Part shown: piece after piece, positions 27,399 to 36,081 of the stretch
Layout: the number at the start of each line of letters is the position of its first letter
Numbering within the stretch: the first letter of the stretch is position 1
From: Caulobacter sp. AP07
GTDB lineage: Bacteria; Pseudomonadota; Alphaproteobacteria; Caulobacterales; Caulobacteraceae
Assembly: GCF_000281955.1 (NCBI RefSeq)
Contig: NZ_AKKF01000182.1
Span: forward strand, 1-43,089
Direction of reading: 5' to 3'
DNA length: 43,089 nucleotides
Position numbers and translations under genes: made by a program
Notes under the pieces: model-generated
Seen by the model: the letters and a program-made list of their open reading frames with translations, nothing else
The model's database searches: none
Told to the model about the DNA's origin: nothing

Positions 27399-28952
27399 AT
27401 GCCGGTAGTTTTTGACGCTCGGGACGGCCAGAAGGCCCTCTTCGACGCCCTGCTTGACGCCCGTGACAAGTACGGGGCCAAGAAGCTGATCCTGGAAGAC
27501 CAGGACCGCAATCCGCTCAGCTACACCGACCTGGTCCGCGCCAGCTTCGCCCTGGGCCGCAAGATCGCGGCCATGACCAAGCCCGGCGAGCATGTCGGCG
27601 TGCTGCTGCCGTCCGGCGCCGGGGCGGTGGTGACCTTCTTCGCCCTGCACGCCTTCGGCCGGGTGCCGACCATGCTGAACTTCACGGCCGGCCTGCGGAA
27701 CCTGCGCGCCGCCTGCGAGCTGGCCGGGGTCAAGCGCGTGCTGACCGCCCACAAGTTCATCGAACTGGGCAAGCTGCACGACATCGTCGACGCCCTCGAG
27801 GAGAAGGCGACGATCACCTATCTCGAAGACGTTCGGGCCACCATCGGCCTTGGCGACAAGCTGTTCGCCGCCGCCGCCGGCGCCTTCCCCCGCCGCTTTC
27901 GCCATCACGCCAAGCCCTCGGACAAGGGCGTTGTCCTCTTCACCTCGGGCAGCTTCGGCGCGCCGCGCGGCGTGGTGCTAAGCCAGGCCAACCTGGTGTC
28001 GAACGCCGCGCAGATCGCGACCCATATCGAACTCGATCCCAGCTGGGTGTTCTTCAACCCCCTGCCGGTGTTCCACTGCTTTGGCCTGACCGGCGGGGTG
28101 ATCCTACCGATCCTGACCGGCATGAAGGCCTTCCAGTACCCCTCGCCGCTGCATATCAAGCAGATCCCGGCGCTGCTGAAGGACACGGGCGCCTCGGTGC
28201 TGCTGGCCACCGACACCTTCGTCAACCAGTACGCCCGCGCCTCCGAGAGCGACGAGCTTTCGGGCCTGAGGTTTATCGTCTGTGGCGCTGAAAAGGTTCG
28301 GGAAGAGACCCACAACCTCATCGCCGAAAAGTTCGGCCCGGTGCCGGTGCTCGAAGGCTACGGCGCCACCGAGGCGTCGCCGGTCATCGCGGTCAACAAG
28401 CCCGAAGACAACCGTCGGGGCACGGTCGGCGGCCTGCTGCCGGGCCAGGAATGGCGCATCGAGCCGGTCGAAGGCATCTCCGGGGGCGGCCGCCTGCTGG
28501 TGCGCGGTCCCAACATCATGTCGGGCTACCTGCGCGAGGACGGCGGCGTCGACGCCCCCGAGGGCGGCTGGCACGACACCGGCGACGTCGTCACCATGAC
28601 CGACGATCTGTGGATCACCATCAAGGGCCGGGTGAAGCGCTTCGCCAAGATCGCCGGCGAGATGGTCTCGCTGACCGCCGCCGAGGACCTAGCCTCGGCG
28701 GTCTGGCCCGACGGTCGCCACGCGGTGATCTCGATGCCCGACAAGAAGAAGGGCGAGAAGCTGGTTCTGGTCACCGACTGCCAGAACGCCGCCGTCACCT
28801 CGCTGGTCGCCCATGCGCAAAGCATCGGCGCGCCCGAATTGGCGGTGCCGCGCAAGATCCTCAAGGTCACGGAAGTGCCAGTGCTGGGCAGCGGCAAGAC
28901 CGACTATGTCGCCATCCAGCGGATGGCCGACCAGGACGCCCGGGCCGCATGA
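27399..28952 (+). CDS. AMP-forming acyl-ACP/acyl-CoA synthetase
   Basis: ANL-superfamily enzyme of 517 residues that activates a carboxylic acid with ATP. It resembles the synthetase half of Aas (2-acylglycerophosphoethanolamine acyltransferase/acyl-ACP synthetase), in keeping with its short N-terminal part. Motifs: P-loop FTSGSFGAPRGVVLSQ (181-196), VPVLEGYGATEASPVIAVN, the GWHDTGDVV aspartate and the C-terminal GSGKTDY lysine. The P-loop is unusual: the consensus TSGSTGxPKG has Phe186 for Thr and Arg190 for Lys. The C-terminal catalytic lysine is kept, so activity is still likely. No acyltransferase domain is fused. A candidate promoter lies upstream, and DoxX follows after 35 bases. Possible role: recycling of lysophospholipid-derived fatty acids. 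Confidence 0.85.
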   Translation: MPVVFDARDGQKALFDALLDARDKYGAKKLILEDQDRNPLSYTDLVRASFALGRKIAAMTKPGEHVGVLLPSGAGAVVTFFALHAFGRVPTMLNFTAGLRNLRAACELAGVKRVLTAHKFIELGKLHDIVDALEEKATITYLEDVRATIGLGDKLFAAAAGAFPRRFRHHAKPSDKGVVLFTSGSFGAPRGVVLSQANLVSNAAQIATHIELDPSWVFFNPLPVFHCFGLTGGVILPILTGMKAFQYPSPLHIKQIPALLKDTGASVLLATDTFVNQYARASESDELSGLRFIVCGAEKVREETHNLIAEKFGPVPVLEGYGATEASPVIAVNKPEDNRRGTVGGLLPGQEWRIEPVEGISGGGRLLVRGPNIMSGYLREDGGVDAPEGGWHDTGDVVTMTDDLWITIKGRVKRFAKIAGEMVSLTAAEDLASAVWPDGRHAVISMPDKKKGEKLVLVTDCQNAAVTSLVAHAQSIGAPELAVPRKILKVTEVPVLGSGKTDYVAIQRMADQDARAA

Positions 28953-28987
28953 CGGGGATGGCGTAACGGCGTAAACGGAGGGGACTG

Positions 28988-29383
28988 ATGGAAAGATTGA
29001 ACGTGTGGGCGCCGCGGGTGCTCAGCCTGTTGCGTATCGTCGCCGCCCTGCTCTTCATGGAGCACGGCCTGATGAAGATCTTCCACTTCCCCGGCCCACA
29101 GCCGGGCGCGCCAGATCCCCTGCCGACCATGCTGGTCGTGGCCGCCTGGCTGGAGATCGTCGGCGGCGGCCTGATCGCCCTGGGCCTGTTCACCCGGCCC
29201 GTGGCCTTCATCCTGTCGGGCCAGATGGCCGTGGCCTATTTCCTGGCCCACGCGCCGCAAGGCTTCTATCCGGCCATGAACATGGGCGAGCCGGCGGTGC
29301 TCTACTGCTTCCTGTTCCTGTACCTGGTGTTCGCCGGGCCAGGCGAGTGGAGCGTCGACGCCCAGCTGCGCAAGCGGCCCTAG
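28988..29383 (+). CDS. DoxX-family membrane protein
   Basis: A 131-residue protein with four hydrophobic segments (about residues 10-28, 47-66, 70-88 and 103-121), the DoxX pattern, with the typical FMEHGLMKI in the first third and GLFTRPVAFIL between helices two and three. DoxX proteins are small inner-membrane proteins linked to thiol redox or quinone chemistry, but function is poorly defined. GGAGGGG lies just before the ATG. It follows the synthetase gene closely and is probably co-transcribed with it, ending at a strong hairpin shared with the convergent lpdA. Confidence 0.9.
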   Translation: MERLNVWAPRVLSLLRIVAALLFMEHGLMKIFHFPGPQPGAPDPLPTMLVVAAWLEIVGGGLIALGLFTRPVAFILSGQMAVAYFLAHAPQGFYPAMNMGEPAVLYCFLFLYLVFAGPGEWSVDAQLRKRP

Positions 29384-29407
29384 CGTTTCGCCGGAGCGGA
29401 CAACAAA

Positions 29408-29438
29408 AAGGGCGGCGCTCGAACCGAGCGCCGCCCTT
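29408..29438. terminator. Bidirectional terminator between doxX and lpdA
   Basis: A perfect 14-base stem (AAGGGCGGCGCTCG and its complement) around a three-base loop. On the minus strand it is followed by TTTTTGTTG, a strong U-tract for lpdA; on the plus strand by TTCTCG, which is weaker. Confidence 0.93.
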
Positions 29439-29459
29439 CTCGTATCCTGAGCGCCGAAC

Positions 29460-30860
29460 CTAGATGTGCAGCACGCGCCCGTAGGCGTCGAGCGCGGCCT
29501 CGTGCATGGCTTCCGACATGGTCGGGTGGGCGTAGACGATGCCGTGCAGGTCTTCCTCGGTGGCTTCCAGGGTGATCGCCGTGACGAAGCCCTGGATCAT
29601 CTCGGTGACCTCGTGGCCGATCATGTGGGCGCCGATCAGGGCGCCGGTCTTGCCGTCGAACACCGTCTTGACGAAGCCCTCGGTCTCGCCCGCCGCCACG
29701 GCCTTGCCGTTGACCTTGAACGGGAAGCGGCCGGCCTTGACGTCGATGCCGGCGGCCTTGGCGGCGGCCTCGGTCAGGCCGACCGAGGCGACCTGCGGGT
29801 TGGCGTAGGTGCAGCCCGGGATCGGCGAGTTGACGGCCGGGGTCTTGTAGCCGGCGATGTGCTCGGCCGCATGGATGCCCTCGTGGCTGGCCTTGTGGGC
29901 CAGCCAGGGCGGGCCGGCGGCGTCGCCGATGGCGTAGAGGCCCGGGACGTTGGTCTCGCCGTGCTTGCCGGTGACCACGTGGCCGCGGTCCATGTTCAGG
30001 CCGATGGCGTCCAGCCCCTCGGTATTGGGCGCGATACCGACCGCGACGATGCACACCGCGGCGGTCAGGGTCTCGGCCTTGCCGCCGACCTCGACGGCCA
30101 CCGAGACGCCGTCCTTGGTCTTCTCGACCTTGGTCACCTTGGCCCCGATGCGGAAGGTGATCCCGCGCTTCTCGAAGGCCTTCTGGGCGGCCTTGGAGAC
30201 CTCGGCGTCCTCGACCGGCATGATGCGATCGACGGCCTCGACGACGGTCACCTCGGCGCCCAGGGCGCGGTAGAAGCTGGCGAACTCGATGCCGATGGCG
30301 CCCGAGCCGATGACCACCAGCGACTTGGGCATGGCCTTGGGGGCCAGGGCGTCACGATAGGTCCAGATCTTGTCGCCGTCCGAGACCGCGCCGATCGCCG
30401 GAATGTCGCGGGCCCGGGCGCCGCTGGCCAGGATCACGCTCTTGGCCTGGATGGTCCGGCTGCCGCCCGCCTTCAGGGCCACGACGACCTTGGGCGACGG
30501 GCTGCCCTTTTCGAGCTTGGCCTCGCCCTCGACGACCTCGATCTTGTGCTTCTTCATCAGGAAGGCGATGCCGTTCGACATGGTCTTGGCCACGCCGCGC
30601 GAGCGGTCGATGATCTTGGCGAAGTCGAAGGACGGCTTCTCGACCGACAGGCCGTAGCCGCCCAGGTGCGACAGCTGCTCGAAGATCTCGCCGGACTTCA
30701 GCAGCGCCTTGGTGGGGATACAGCCCCAGTTGAGGCAGATGCCGCCCAGCGCTTCGCGCTCGATGATCGCCGTCTTCAGGCCCAGTTGGCTGGCGCGGAT
30801 CGCGGCCACATAGCCGCCGGGGCCGGCCCCGATGACGACGACGTCGAATTCCGTGGACAT
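29460..30860 (-). CDS. lpdA: Dihydrolipoyl dehydrogenase (E3)
   Basis: Flavoprotein that reoxidises dihydrolipoyl groups with NAD+ in the pyruvate dehydrogenase complex. The 466-residue protein has the FAD motif GAGPGG (11-16), the redox disulfide Cys42/Cys47 (CLNWGC), an NAD motif GSGAIGIEFASFY, the second FAD segment YAIGDAAG, and the C-terminal HPTMSEAMHEA with the catalytic His-Glu pair. It is the last gene of the pdh cluster, 91 bases after the peroxidase gene, with a GTCCCATGGGAC palindrome (30931-30942) in the gap. It ends at a strong terminator. It may also serve other 2-oxoacid dehydrogenases. Confidence 0.97.
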   Translation of the reverse strand: MSTEFDVVVIGAGPGGYVAAIRASQLGLKTAIIEREALGGICLNWGCIPTKALLKSGEIFEQLSHLGGYGLSVEKPSFDFAKIIDRSRGVAKTMSNGIAFLMKKHKIEVVEGEAKLEKGSPSPKVVVALKAGGSRTIQAKSVILASGARARDIPAIGAVSDGDKIWTYRDALAPKAMPKSLVVIGSGAIGIEFASFYRALGAEVTVVEAVDRIMPVEDAEVSKAAQKAFEKRGITFRIGAKVTKVEKTKDGVSVAVEVGGKAETLTAAVCIVAVGIAPNTEGLDAIGLNMDRGHVVTGKHGETNVPGLYAIGDAAGPPWLAHKASHEGIHAAEHIAGYKTPAVNSPIPGCTYANPQVASVGLTEAAAKAAGIDVKAGRFPFKVNGKAVAAGETEGFVKTVFDGKTGALIGAHMIGHEVTEMIQGFVTAITLEATEEDLHGIVYAHPTMSEAMHEAALDAYGRVLHI

Positions 30861-30951
30861 GGTCTTCTTACCCTAGCTTGGACGCCGTTCGGGGGGAGCC
30901 GTCGGCGTCGATCGACCAGCCTGCAAGCCGGTCCCATGGGACTTCAATGCG

Positions 30952-31428
30952 TTACAGCAGCGCCTCAACGGCGAGCTTCAGGTCTTCGGGCTTGGTGGTC
31001 GGGGCGAAGCGTTCGACCACCTCGCCGTCACGGCCGATCAGGAACTTGGTGAAGTTCCACTTGATGCCCTCGGTGCCCAGGACGCCCTTCTGCTCATGCT
31101 TCAGATAGGCGTAGAGCGGATGGGCCGAAGGGCCGTTGACGTCGATCTTGGCCAGGACCGGAAAAGTCACGTCGTAGGTCAGCGAACAGAAGTTCGCGAT
31201 CTCCTCGGCGTTCCCGGGTTCCTGCGCCCCGAACTGGTTGCAGGGGAAGGCCAGGACCGTGAAGCCCTTGTCCTTGTAGTCCCGGTACAGTGTCTCCAGC
31301 CCCTCGTATTGTGGGGTGAAACCGCACTTGCTGGCCGTGTTGACGATCAGCAGCACCTGGCCGCGATAGTCGGCCAGGCTCGTGTCCTGGCCGTCCAGCG
31401 TCTTGGCGGAGTAGTCGTAGACGGACAT
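30952..31428 (-). CDS. Glutathione peroxidase (Cys type)
   Basis: Thiol peroxidase of 158 residues that reduces hydroperoxides. Catalytic residues: Cys35 in NTASKCGFTPQY (Cys in place of selenocysteine), Gln in FPCNQFG and Trp/Asn in KWNFTKFL. Bacterial enzymes of this type often use thioredoxin rather than glutathione. ATG 31428 is preferred over a GTG nine bases earlier (31437), since AAAGGGTGGG lies at a suitable distance from it. It stands inside the pdh cluster, 18 bases after pdhC, so it may guard lipoyl or thiol enzymes from peroxide; that is inference. Confidence 0.93.
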   Translation of the reverse strand: MSVYDYSAKTLDGQDTSLADYRGQVLLIVNTASKCGFTPQYEGLETLYRDYKDKGFTVLAFPCNQFGAQEPGNAEEIANFCSLTYDVTFPVLAKIDVNGPSAHPLYAYLKHEQKGVLGTEGIKWNFTKFLIGRDGEVVERFAPTTKPEDLKLAVEALL

Positions 31429-31446
31429 CGAGCCCACCCTTTCGGA

Positions 31447-32736
31447 TTAAACCAGCAGGGTCAGAGGCTCTTCGATCAGCGGCTTGAAGGCGGCCAGGAA
31501 CTTGGCCCCGATCGCGCCGTCGACCACGCGGTGGTCGCAGGTCAGGGTGATGGTCATCACCGTGGCCACGGCCAGTTCGCCGTTCTTGACGACTGGACGC
31601 TGTTCGCCGGCTCCGACGCTCATGATCGCGCCCTGCGGCTCGTTGATGATCGAGGCGAAGGCCTTGATGCCGAACATGCCCAGGTTGGAGACCGAGAAGG
31701 TGCCGCCCTGGAATTCCTCGGGCTTCAGCTTCTTGGTCTTGGCGCGGGCCGCCAGGTCCTTCACCTCGGCCGAGATCTGGGCCAGGCCCTTGGTCTCGGC
31801 GGCGCGGACGATCGGGGTGATCAGGCCGCCGTCGATGGCCACCGCCACGGCGATGTCGGCGTGGTGGTGCATCGCGATGCCTTCCGGCGTGTAGGAGGCG
31901 TTGGCCTCCGGCACGCGCTTGAGGGCCACGGCCACGGCCTTGATGATGATGTCGTTGACCGACACCTTCACGCCCTGGCCTTCCAGCAGGTGGTTGATCT
32001 TGGCGCGGGCGGCCAGCAGGGCGTCGATCTCCAGATCGATCGTCAGCGGGAAGTGCGGCACGTCGCGGAAGCTGTCGGTCAGACGGCGGGCGATGGTCTT
32101 GCGCATGCCGTCCAGCGGCACGAGGTCGTAGGAGCCGGCGGGGATGCCCATCTGCTCCAGCGACAGCACCTTGCGGGGTTCGGCGGCGGCCGTCGGGGCC
32201 GAGGCGGCGGGCGCGGCCTTCGGCGCGGCGACACCGCCCTTGCCGGCGGCTTCGACGTCGGCCTTGACCACCCGGCCGTGCGGACCCGAGCCGGGAATGG
32301 CCTTCAGGTCCAGACCGGCGGCCGAGGCCAGGCGGCGGGCCAGGGGCGATGCGAACACTCGGTCGCCGGTCGGAACGGCGGCCACGGAAGCCGGGGCGGC
32401 GGCGGGAACCGGAGCCGCAGTGGCCTGGGGCGCTTCCGCGGCCGGGGCGGCCTTGGCCGGCGCATCCTTTGAAGGCGGGGGCGCGGGGCTCTCGCCCTCG
32501 CCGGCCAGCTTGGCGATCAGGGCGTTGACCTTGACGTTCTCGGTCCCGGCCTCGACCAGGATGGCTTCGATCACGCCTTCATCGACGGCTTCCACTTCCA
32601 TGGTCGCCTTGTCGGTCTCGATCTCGGCGATCACGTCGCCGGCCTTGACGGTGTCGCCGACCTTGACGTGCCACTTGGCGAGGGTCCCCTCCTCCATGGT
32701 GGGCGACAGGGCGGGCATCAGGATGTCGATCGACAT
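31447..32736 (-). CDS. pdhC: Pyruvate dehydrogenase E2, dihydrolipoyl acetyltransferase
   Basis: Core subunit of the complex, moving acetyl groups to CoA. The 429-residue protein has one lipoyl domain (1-80, Lys43 in [11 protein letters not shown]), an Ala/Pro-rich linker, a peripheral-subunit-binding domain ([17 protein letters not shown], about 130-165), a second linker, and the catalytic domain with [14 protein letters not shown] near the C-terminus. The lipoyl domain is nearly the same as that of PdhB. The gene starts 12 bases after the GFA-family gene and is followed by the peroxidase. Lipoylation would depend on the nearby lipA. Confidence 0.96.
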   Translation of the reverse strand: MSIDILMPALSPTMEEGTLAKWHVKVGDTVKAGDVIAEIETDKATMEVEAVDEGVIEAILVEAGTENVKVNALIAKLAGEGESPAPPPSKDAPAKAAPAAEAPQATAAPVPAAAPASVAAVPTGDRVFASPLARRLASAAGLDLKAIPGSGPHGRVVKADVEAAGKGGVAAPKAAPAASAPTAAAEPRKVLSLEQMGIPAGSYDLVPLDGMRKTIARRLTDSFRDVPHFPLTIDLEIDALLAARAKINHLLEGQGVKVSVNDIIIKAVAVALKRVPEANASYTPEGIAMHHHADIAVAVAIDGGLITPIVRAAETKGLAQISAEVKDLAARAKTKKLKPEEFQGGTFSVSNLGMFGIKAFASIINEPQGAIMSVGAGEQRPVVKNGELAVATVMTITLTCDHRVVDGAIGAKFLAAFKPLIEEPLTLLV

Positions 32737-32748
32737 TGAGCTTCTTCC

Positions 32749-33186
32749 TCAAGCGTTCGGGACGGCTTCGACCAAAGTGGTCGGCGTCCAGCGAGCCTTG
32801 CGACGGGCAAGGCGTTGTTCGTTCGTTTCGTCTTCATAGTCCAGCGGCTCGCCTTCGCGACCGTCGAACCCCGGCAAATTCGTCCCCACGACGTTGAGGG
32901 TGGCGTAGGCTTGGCCCTCGTCCTCGATCATCGCGGCGACATAGCAGGCGCATTCCTGGCAAATCAGGAAATCCGCCGTCTGTCGACTGAACCGATAGCG
33001 CCGCAGCGCGCCCGGCGCGGCGGTGACGTGCAACCACCCCGTCGGATCGCTGGTGTACCGCGCCCCGTGCCGACGGCAGAACCCGCATTGGCAGACCCGC
33101 AAGGGCAGTTCGCCCACCGGCCTGCCGGGATCGAGTTGCACGTGCACCGCGCCGCAGTAACAGGAGCCGTTGAGGGTCTGGGTCAT
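32749..33186 (-). CDS. GFA/CENP-V-family zinc-binding protein in the pdh operon
   Basis: A 145-residue protein with the cysteine pattern of the glutathione-dependent formaldehyde-activating (GFA, CENP-V) fold: GSCYCGAV, CQCGFCRRHG and CQECACY, which would hold two zinc ions. A C-terminal tail of about 35 charged residues (EDETNEQRLARRKARW) is not obvious in the family core. The family name comes from one enzyme; most members have no proven activity. It lies between pdhB (55 bases, with a nested hairpin) and pdhC (12 bases). A function in handling a small thiol adduct or in complex assembly cannot be judged from sequence. Confidence 0.85.
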   Translation of the reverse strand: MTQTLNGSCYCGAVHVQLDPGRPVGELPLRVCQCGFCRRHGARYTSDPTGWLHVTAAPGALRRYRFSRQTADFLICQECACYVAAMIEDEGQAYATLNVVGTNLPGFDGREGEPLDYEDETNEQRLARRKARWTPTTLVEAVPNA

Positions 33187-33198
33187 GGACGCCTCCCT

Positions 33199-33234
33199 GC
33201 CCGCTCACACAGGCCAGGGCCTAGGCGAGCGGGC
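33199..33234 (-). promoter_or_regulatory. Nested hairpin between pdhB and the GFA gene
   Basis: Outer stem GCCCGCTC/GAGCGGGC (33199-33206 with 33227-33234) encloses a second perfect stem AGGCC/GGCCT (33211-33222). It begins eight bases after the pdhB stop. No T-run follows, so it is more likely a processing or stability element than a terminator. Confidence 0.6.
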
Positions 33235-33241
33235 CGGGCGA

Positions 33242-34594
33242 TCAACGGTAGCAGACCGTCTTGGCCGCCTTGACGATCTTGGCGACCGACGGCAGCGACA
33301 GGGCTTCCAGGTTGGCCGCATAGGGCAGCGGCACGTCTTCCTGGTGGACCCGCAGCGGCGGGGCGTCGAGATAGTCGAAGCCGAACTCGGTGATGCGGGC
33401 GACGATCTCAGCGCCGACGCCCATCGGGCCCCAGCCTTCCTCGACGGTCACGAGACGGTTGGTCTTCTTGACGCTTTCCAGGATGGTGGCGTGGTCCATC
33501 GGACGGATCGTGCGCAGGTCGACGACCTCAGCCTCGATGCCTTCCTTGGCCAGCTCTTCGGCGGCTTGCAGCGCGAAGCCGACCATCCGCGAATAGGTGG
33601 CGATGGTGACGTCCTTGCCCGGGCGACGGACCTTGGCCTTGCCGATCGGCACCACCCAGTCCTCGACGTCCGGGATGTCGAACTCGTGGCCGTACATCAT
33701 CTCGTGTTCGAGGAAGACGATCGGGTTCGGGTCGCGGATGGCGGCCTTCATCAGGCCCTTGGCGTCGGCCGCGTCGTAGGGCGCGATGACCTTCAGGCCG
33801 GGGACGTTGCCATACCAGGCCGCGTAGTCCTGGCTGTGCTGGGCGCCGACCCGCGAGGCGGCACCGTTAGGGCCGCGGAACACGATCGACGACTTGATCT
33901 GGCCACCGGACATGTAGAGCGTCTTGGCGGCCGAGTTGATGATCTGGTCGATCGCCTGCATGGCGAAGTTCCAGGTCATGAACTCGACGATCGGCTTCAG
34001 GCCGGCCATCGCCGCGCCGACGCCGAGGCCGGCGAAGCCGTGCTCGGTGATCGGGGTGTCGATGACGCGCTTGTCGCCGAACTCCTGCAGCAGGTCGCGG
34101 CTGACCTTGTAGGCGCCCTGGTACTGGGCGACTTCCTCGCCCATCAGGAACACCTTGTCGTCGCGGCGCATCTCCTCGGCCATGGCGTCACGCAGGGCGT
34201 CGCGCACGGTGATCTTCTTCATCGGCGTGCCGGCCGGGATCTCCGGATCAGCGAAGGTCGAGGCGGCCGAGATCGGGGCCGGAGCAGCCGCGACGACCGG
34301 AGCCTGGACCACCGGTTCGGCGGCCGGAGCCGGAGCGGACGGCGCGGCGCTGTCTTCACCGGACAGGCGCGCGATCGGCGTGTTGACCTTGACGTTCTCG
34401 GAGCCGGCGGCGATCAGCAGGGCTTCGATGACGCCTTCATCGACGGCTTCGACTTCCATCGTCGCCTTGTCCGTCTCGATCTCGGCGATCACGTCGCCGG
34501 CCTTGACGGTATCGCCCTCTTTTACCAGCCATTTGGCCAGGGTGCCCTCTTCCATGGTCGGAGAGAGGGCGGGCATGAGGATGTCCACGCTCAC
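33242..34594 (-). CDS. pdhB: Pyruvate dehydrogenase E1 beta with N-terminal lipoyl domain
   Basis: Beta subunit of pyruvate decarboxylase E1, 450 residues. It has an extra lipoyl domain (1-80, Lys43 in [11 protein letters not shown]) joined by an Ala/Pro linker (about 82-125) to the transketolase-like domain that starts at [15 protein letters not shown] and includes [37 protein letters not shown] and FRGPNG. Such a lipoylated E1 beta is known in alphaproteobacteria. The GTG start overlaps the pdhA stop (GTGA at 34591-34594), which would keep subunit amounts equal. Confidence 0.96.
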   Translation of the reverse strand: MSVDILMPALSPTMEEGTLAKWLVKEGDTVKAGDVIAEIETDKATMEVEAVDEGVIEALLIAAGSENVKVNTPIARLSGEDSAAPSAPAPAAEPVVQAPVVAAAPAPISAASTFADPEIPAGTPMKKITVRDALRDAMAEEMRRDDKVFLMGEEVAQYQGAYKVSRDLLQEFGDKRVIDTPITEHGFAGLGVGAAMAGLKPIVEFMTWNFAMQAIDQIINSAAKTLYMSGGQIKSSIVFRGPNGAASRVGAQHSQDYAAWYGNVPGLKVIAPYDAADAKGLMKAAIRDPNPIVFLEHEMMYGHEFDIPDVEDWVVPIGKAKVRRPGKDVTIATYSRMVGFALQAAEELAKEGIEAEVVDLRTIRPMDHATILESVKKTNRLVTVEEGWGPMGVGAEIVARITEFGFDYLDAPPLRVHQEDVPLPYAANLEALSLPSVAKIVKAAKTVCYR

Positions 34595-35622
34595 TGGGCG
34601 GCCTCCAGGTATACGTCGGTGTAGAGTTCGGAGGGATCCGGCTCGGGGCTGGTGCGGGCGAATTCGGCGGCTTCGGCGACGATGCGCTTCACCTCGGCGT
34701 CGATGCCCTTCAGGTCGTCCTCGGTGACGCCGATGGCGGCCAGGCGTTCCTTCAGGTGGTCGATCGGGTCGCGGGTCTGCTTGACGTTATCGACCTCGTC
34801 CTTGGTGCGGTACTTGGCCGGGTCGGACATCGAGTGGCCGCGATAGCGATAGGTCTTCATCTCGAGGATGAACGGACCCTGGCCGCTGCGGGCGTGCTCG
34901 GCGGCGCGGGCGCCGGCCTCGGCGACGGCCGTCACGTCCATGCCGTCGACTTCCTCGCCCGGAATCCGGAACGAGACGCCGCGCTTGTGGAAGGCGGTTT
35001 CCGACGCCGAACGCTCGACGCTGGTGCCCATGGCGTACTGGTTGTTCTCGATCACGTACACGACCGGCAGCTTCCACAGCTGGGCCATGTTGAAGCTCTC
35101 GTAGACCTGGCCCTGGTTGGCCGCGCCGTCGCCGAAATAGGCGAAGGCGACGTTGCCGTTGCCGCGATAGTGGTTATTCAGCGCCAGGCCGGTGCCGAGC
35201 GACACCTGGGCGCCGACGATGCCGTGACCGCCGTAGAAGCCGGTCTCGATGTCGAACATGTGCATCGAGCCGCCCTTGCCGTGCGAGGAACCACCCGCGC
35301 GGCCGGTCAGCTCGGCCATGACTTCCTTCGGATCCATGCCGGCGGCCAGCATATGGCCGTGGTCACGGTAGCCGGTGATGATCTGGTCGCCCTTGACCTT
35401 GATCGACTGCATGCCGACGGCGATGGCTTCCTGGCCGATGTAGAGGTGGCAGAAGCCGCCGATCAGGCCCATGCCGTACAGCTGGCCGGCACGCTCCTCG
35501 AAGCGGCGGATCAGCAGCATGTCCTGGTAGAATTTCAGAAGCTCGTCCTTGCCGACGAAGGCGTTGACACCGGTGGCGTCAGCCTTCCCCGCGGGGGCTT
35601 CACCCTTGCGCGTACGCGCCAT
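34591..35622 (-). CDS. pdhA: Pyruvate dehydrogenase E1 alpha
   Basis: Thiamine-diphosphate-binding alpha subunit, 343 residues, decarboxylating pyruvate with PdhB. Seen: [35 protein letters not shown], the TDP/Mg motif [17 protein letters not shown] through [10 protein letters not shown], and the [15 protein letters not shown] loop. It is the first gene of the cluster pdhA-pdhB-GFA-pdhC-peroxidase-lpdA. A TTGACA-type promoter lies about 75-95 bases upstream. The N-terminal 25 residues are basic and probably flexible. Confidence 0.97.
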   Translation of the reverse strand: MARTRKGEAPAGKADATGVNAFVGKDELLKFYQDMLLIRRFEERAGQLYGMGLIGGFCHLYIGQEAIAVGMQSIKVKGDQIITGYRDHGHMLAAGMDPKEVMAELTGRAGGSSHGKGGSMHMFDIETGFYGGHGIVGAQVSLGTGLALNNHYRGNGNVAFAYFGDGAANQGQVYESFNMAQLWKLPVVYVIENNQYAMGTSVERSASETAFHKRGVSFRIPGEEVDGMDVTAVAEAGARAAEHARSGQGPFILEMKTYRYRGHSMSDPAKYRTKDEVDNVKQTRDPIDHLKERLAAIGVTEDDLKGIDAEVKRIVAEAAEFARTSPEPDPSELYTDVYLEAAQ

Positions 35623-35694
35623 TCAACTCTCCCTGGCCAATCTTCATCGCGGCCCTACTCCTGAACGCCCACCGGCCGAATGAACCTCGGTTCC

Positions 35695-35718
35695 GCGTAG
35701 ATGGGGGCCCGTTGTCAA
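35695..35718 (-). promoter_or_regulatory. Candidate pdhA promoter
   Basis: On the minus strand, TTGACA (35713-35718) and CTACGC (35695-35700) are 12 bases apart, the short spacing of Caulobacter housekeeping promoters. The expected start near 35688 gives a leader of about 66 bases. Confidence 0.42.
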
Positions 35719-35784
35719 ACCCGAAACGGAACAGGTTCGCCTGGCCCGCTGGCAGGTCCGCAAGTTCCGGATCCAACCAGCGCC

Positions 35785-36081
35785 TCAGCGCTGGGTGCGG
35801 ATCACATAGTCCTTGGGGTCGGCATATCCCAGGAGGGAACGCGCGCGTTCTTCCAGGAGGTCCGCCGACAAACTGCCGCTGCGTAATAGACGAGCGCGGG
35901 CCTCCAGGTCCATCCTTTCGGCACGGATCTTCTTCAACTCCAGCGTCTTGGCGGCAAGATCTGCGTTGCGCTGCGACGTCGATAACAGCCCGCGTTCGCC
36001 CGTCAGGGCGTGAAACACGAAGTAGGTGATCAGCAGAAGCAGCGCCGCGGTCGGCAGGAAGGGTTGCAGTCGGGCGAACAT
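35785..36081 (-). CDS. ftsB: Cell-division protein FtsB / DivIC family
   Basis: A 98-residue bitopic membrane protein of the division machinery, expected to bind FtsL and FtsQ. A short cytoplasmic start is followed by one membrane helix (about residues 9-27), a coiled coil (about 35-65, LAAKTLELKKIRAERMDLE) and a C-terminal LLEERARSLLGYADPKDYVI segment typical of the family. It lies between pdhA and eno, as in many alphaproteobacteria. A CtrA-like site and a GANTC methylation site are directly upstream, which would fit cell-cycle control. Confidence 0.93.
   Translation of the reverse strand: MFARLQPFLPTAALLLLITYFVFHALTGERGLLSTSQRNADLAAKTLELKKIRAERMDLEARARLLRSGSLSADLLEERARSLLGYADPKDYVIRTQR

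Noticed and set aside
29466..31052. Plus-strand frame across lpdA
   Set aside because: Shadow of lpdA on the other strand, with low-complexity translation and no ribosome site.
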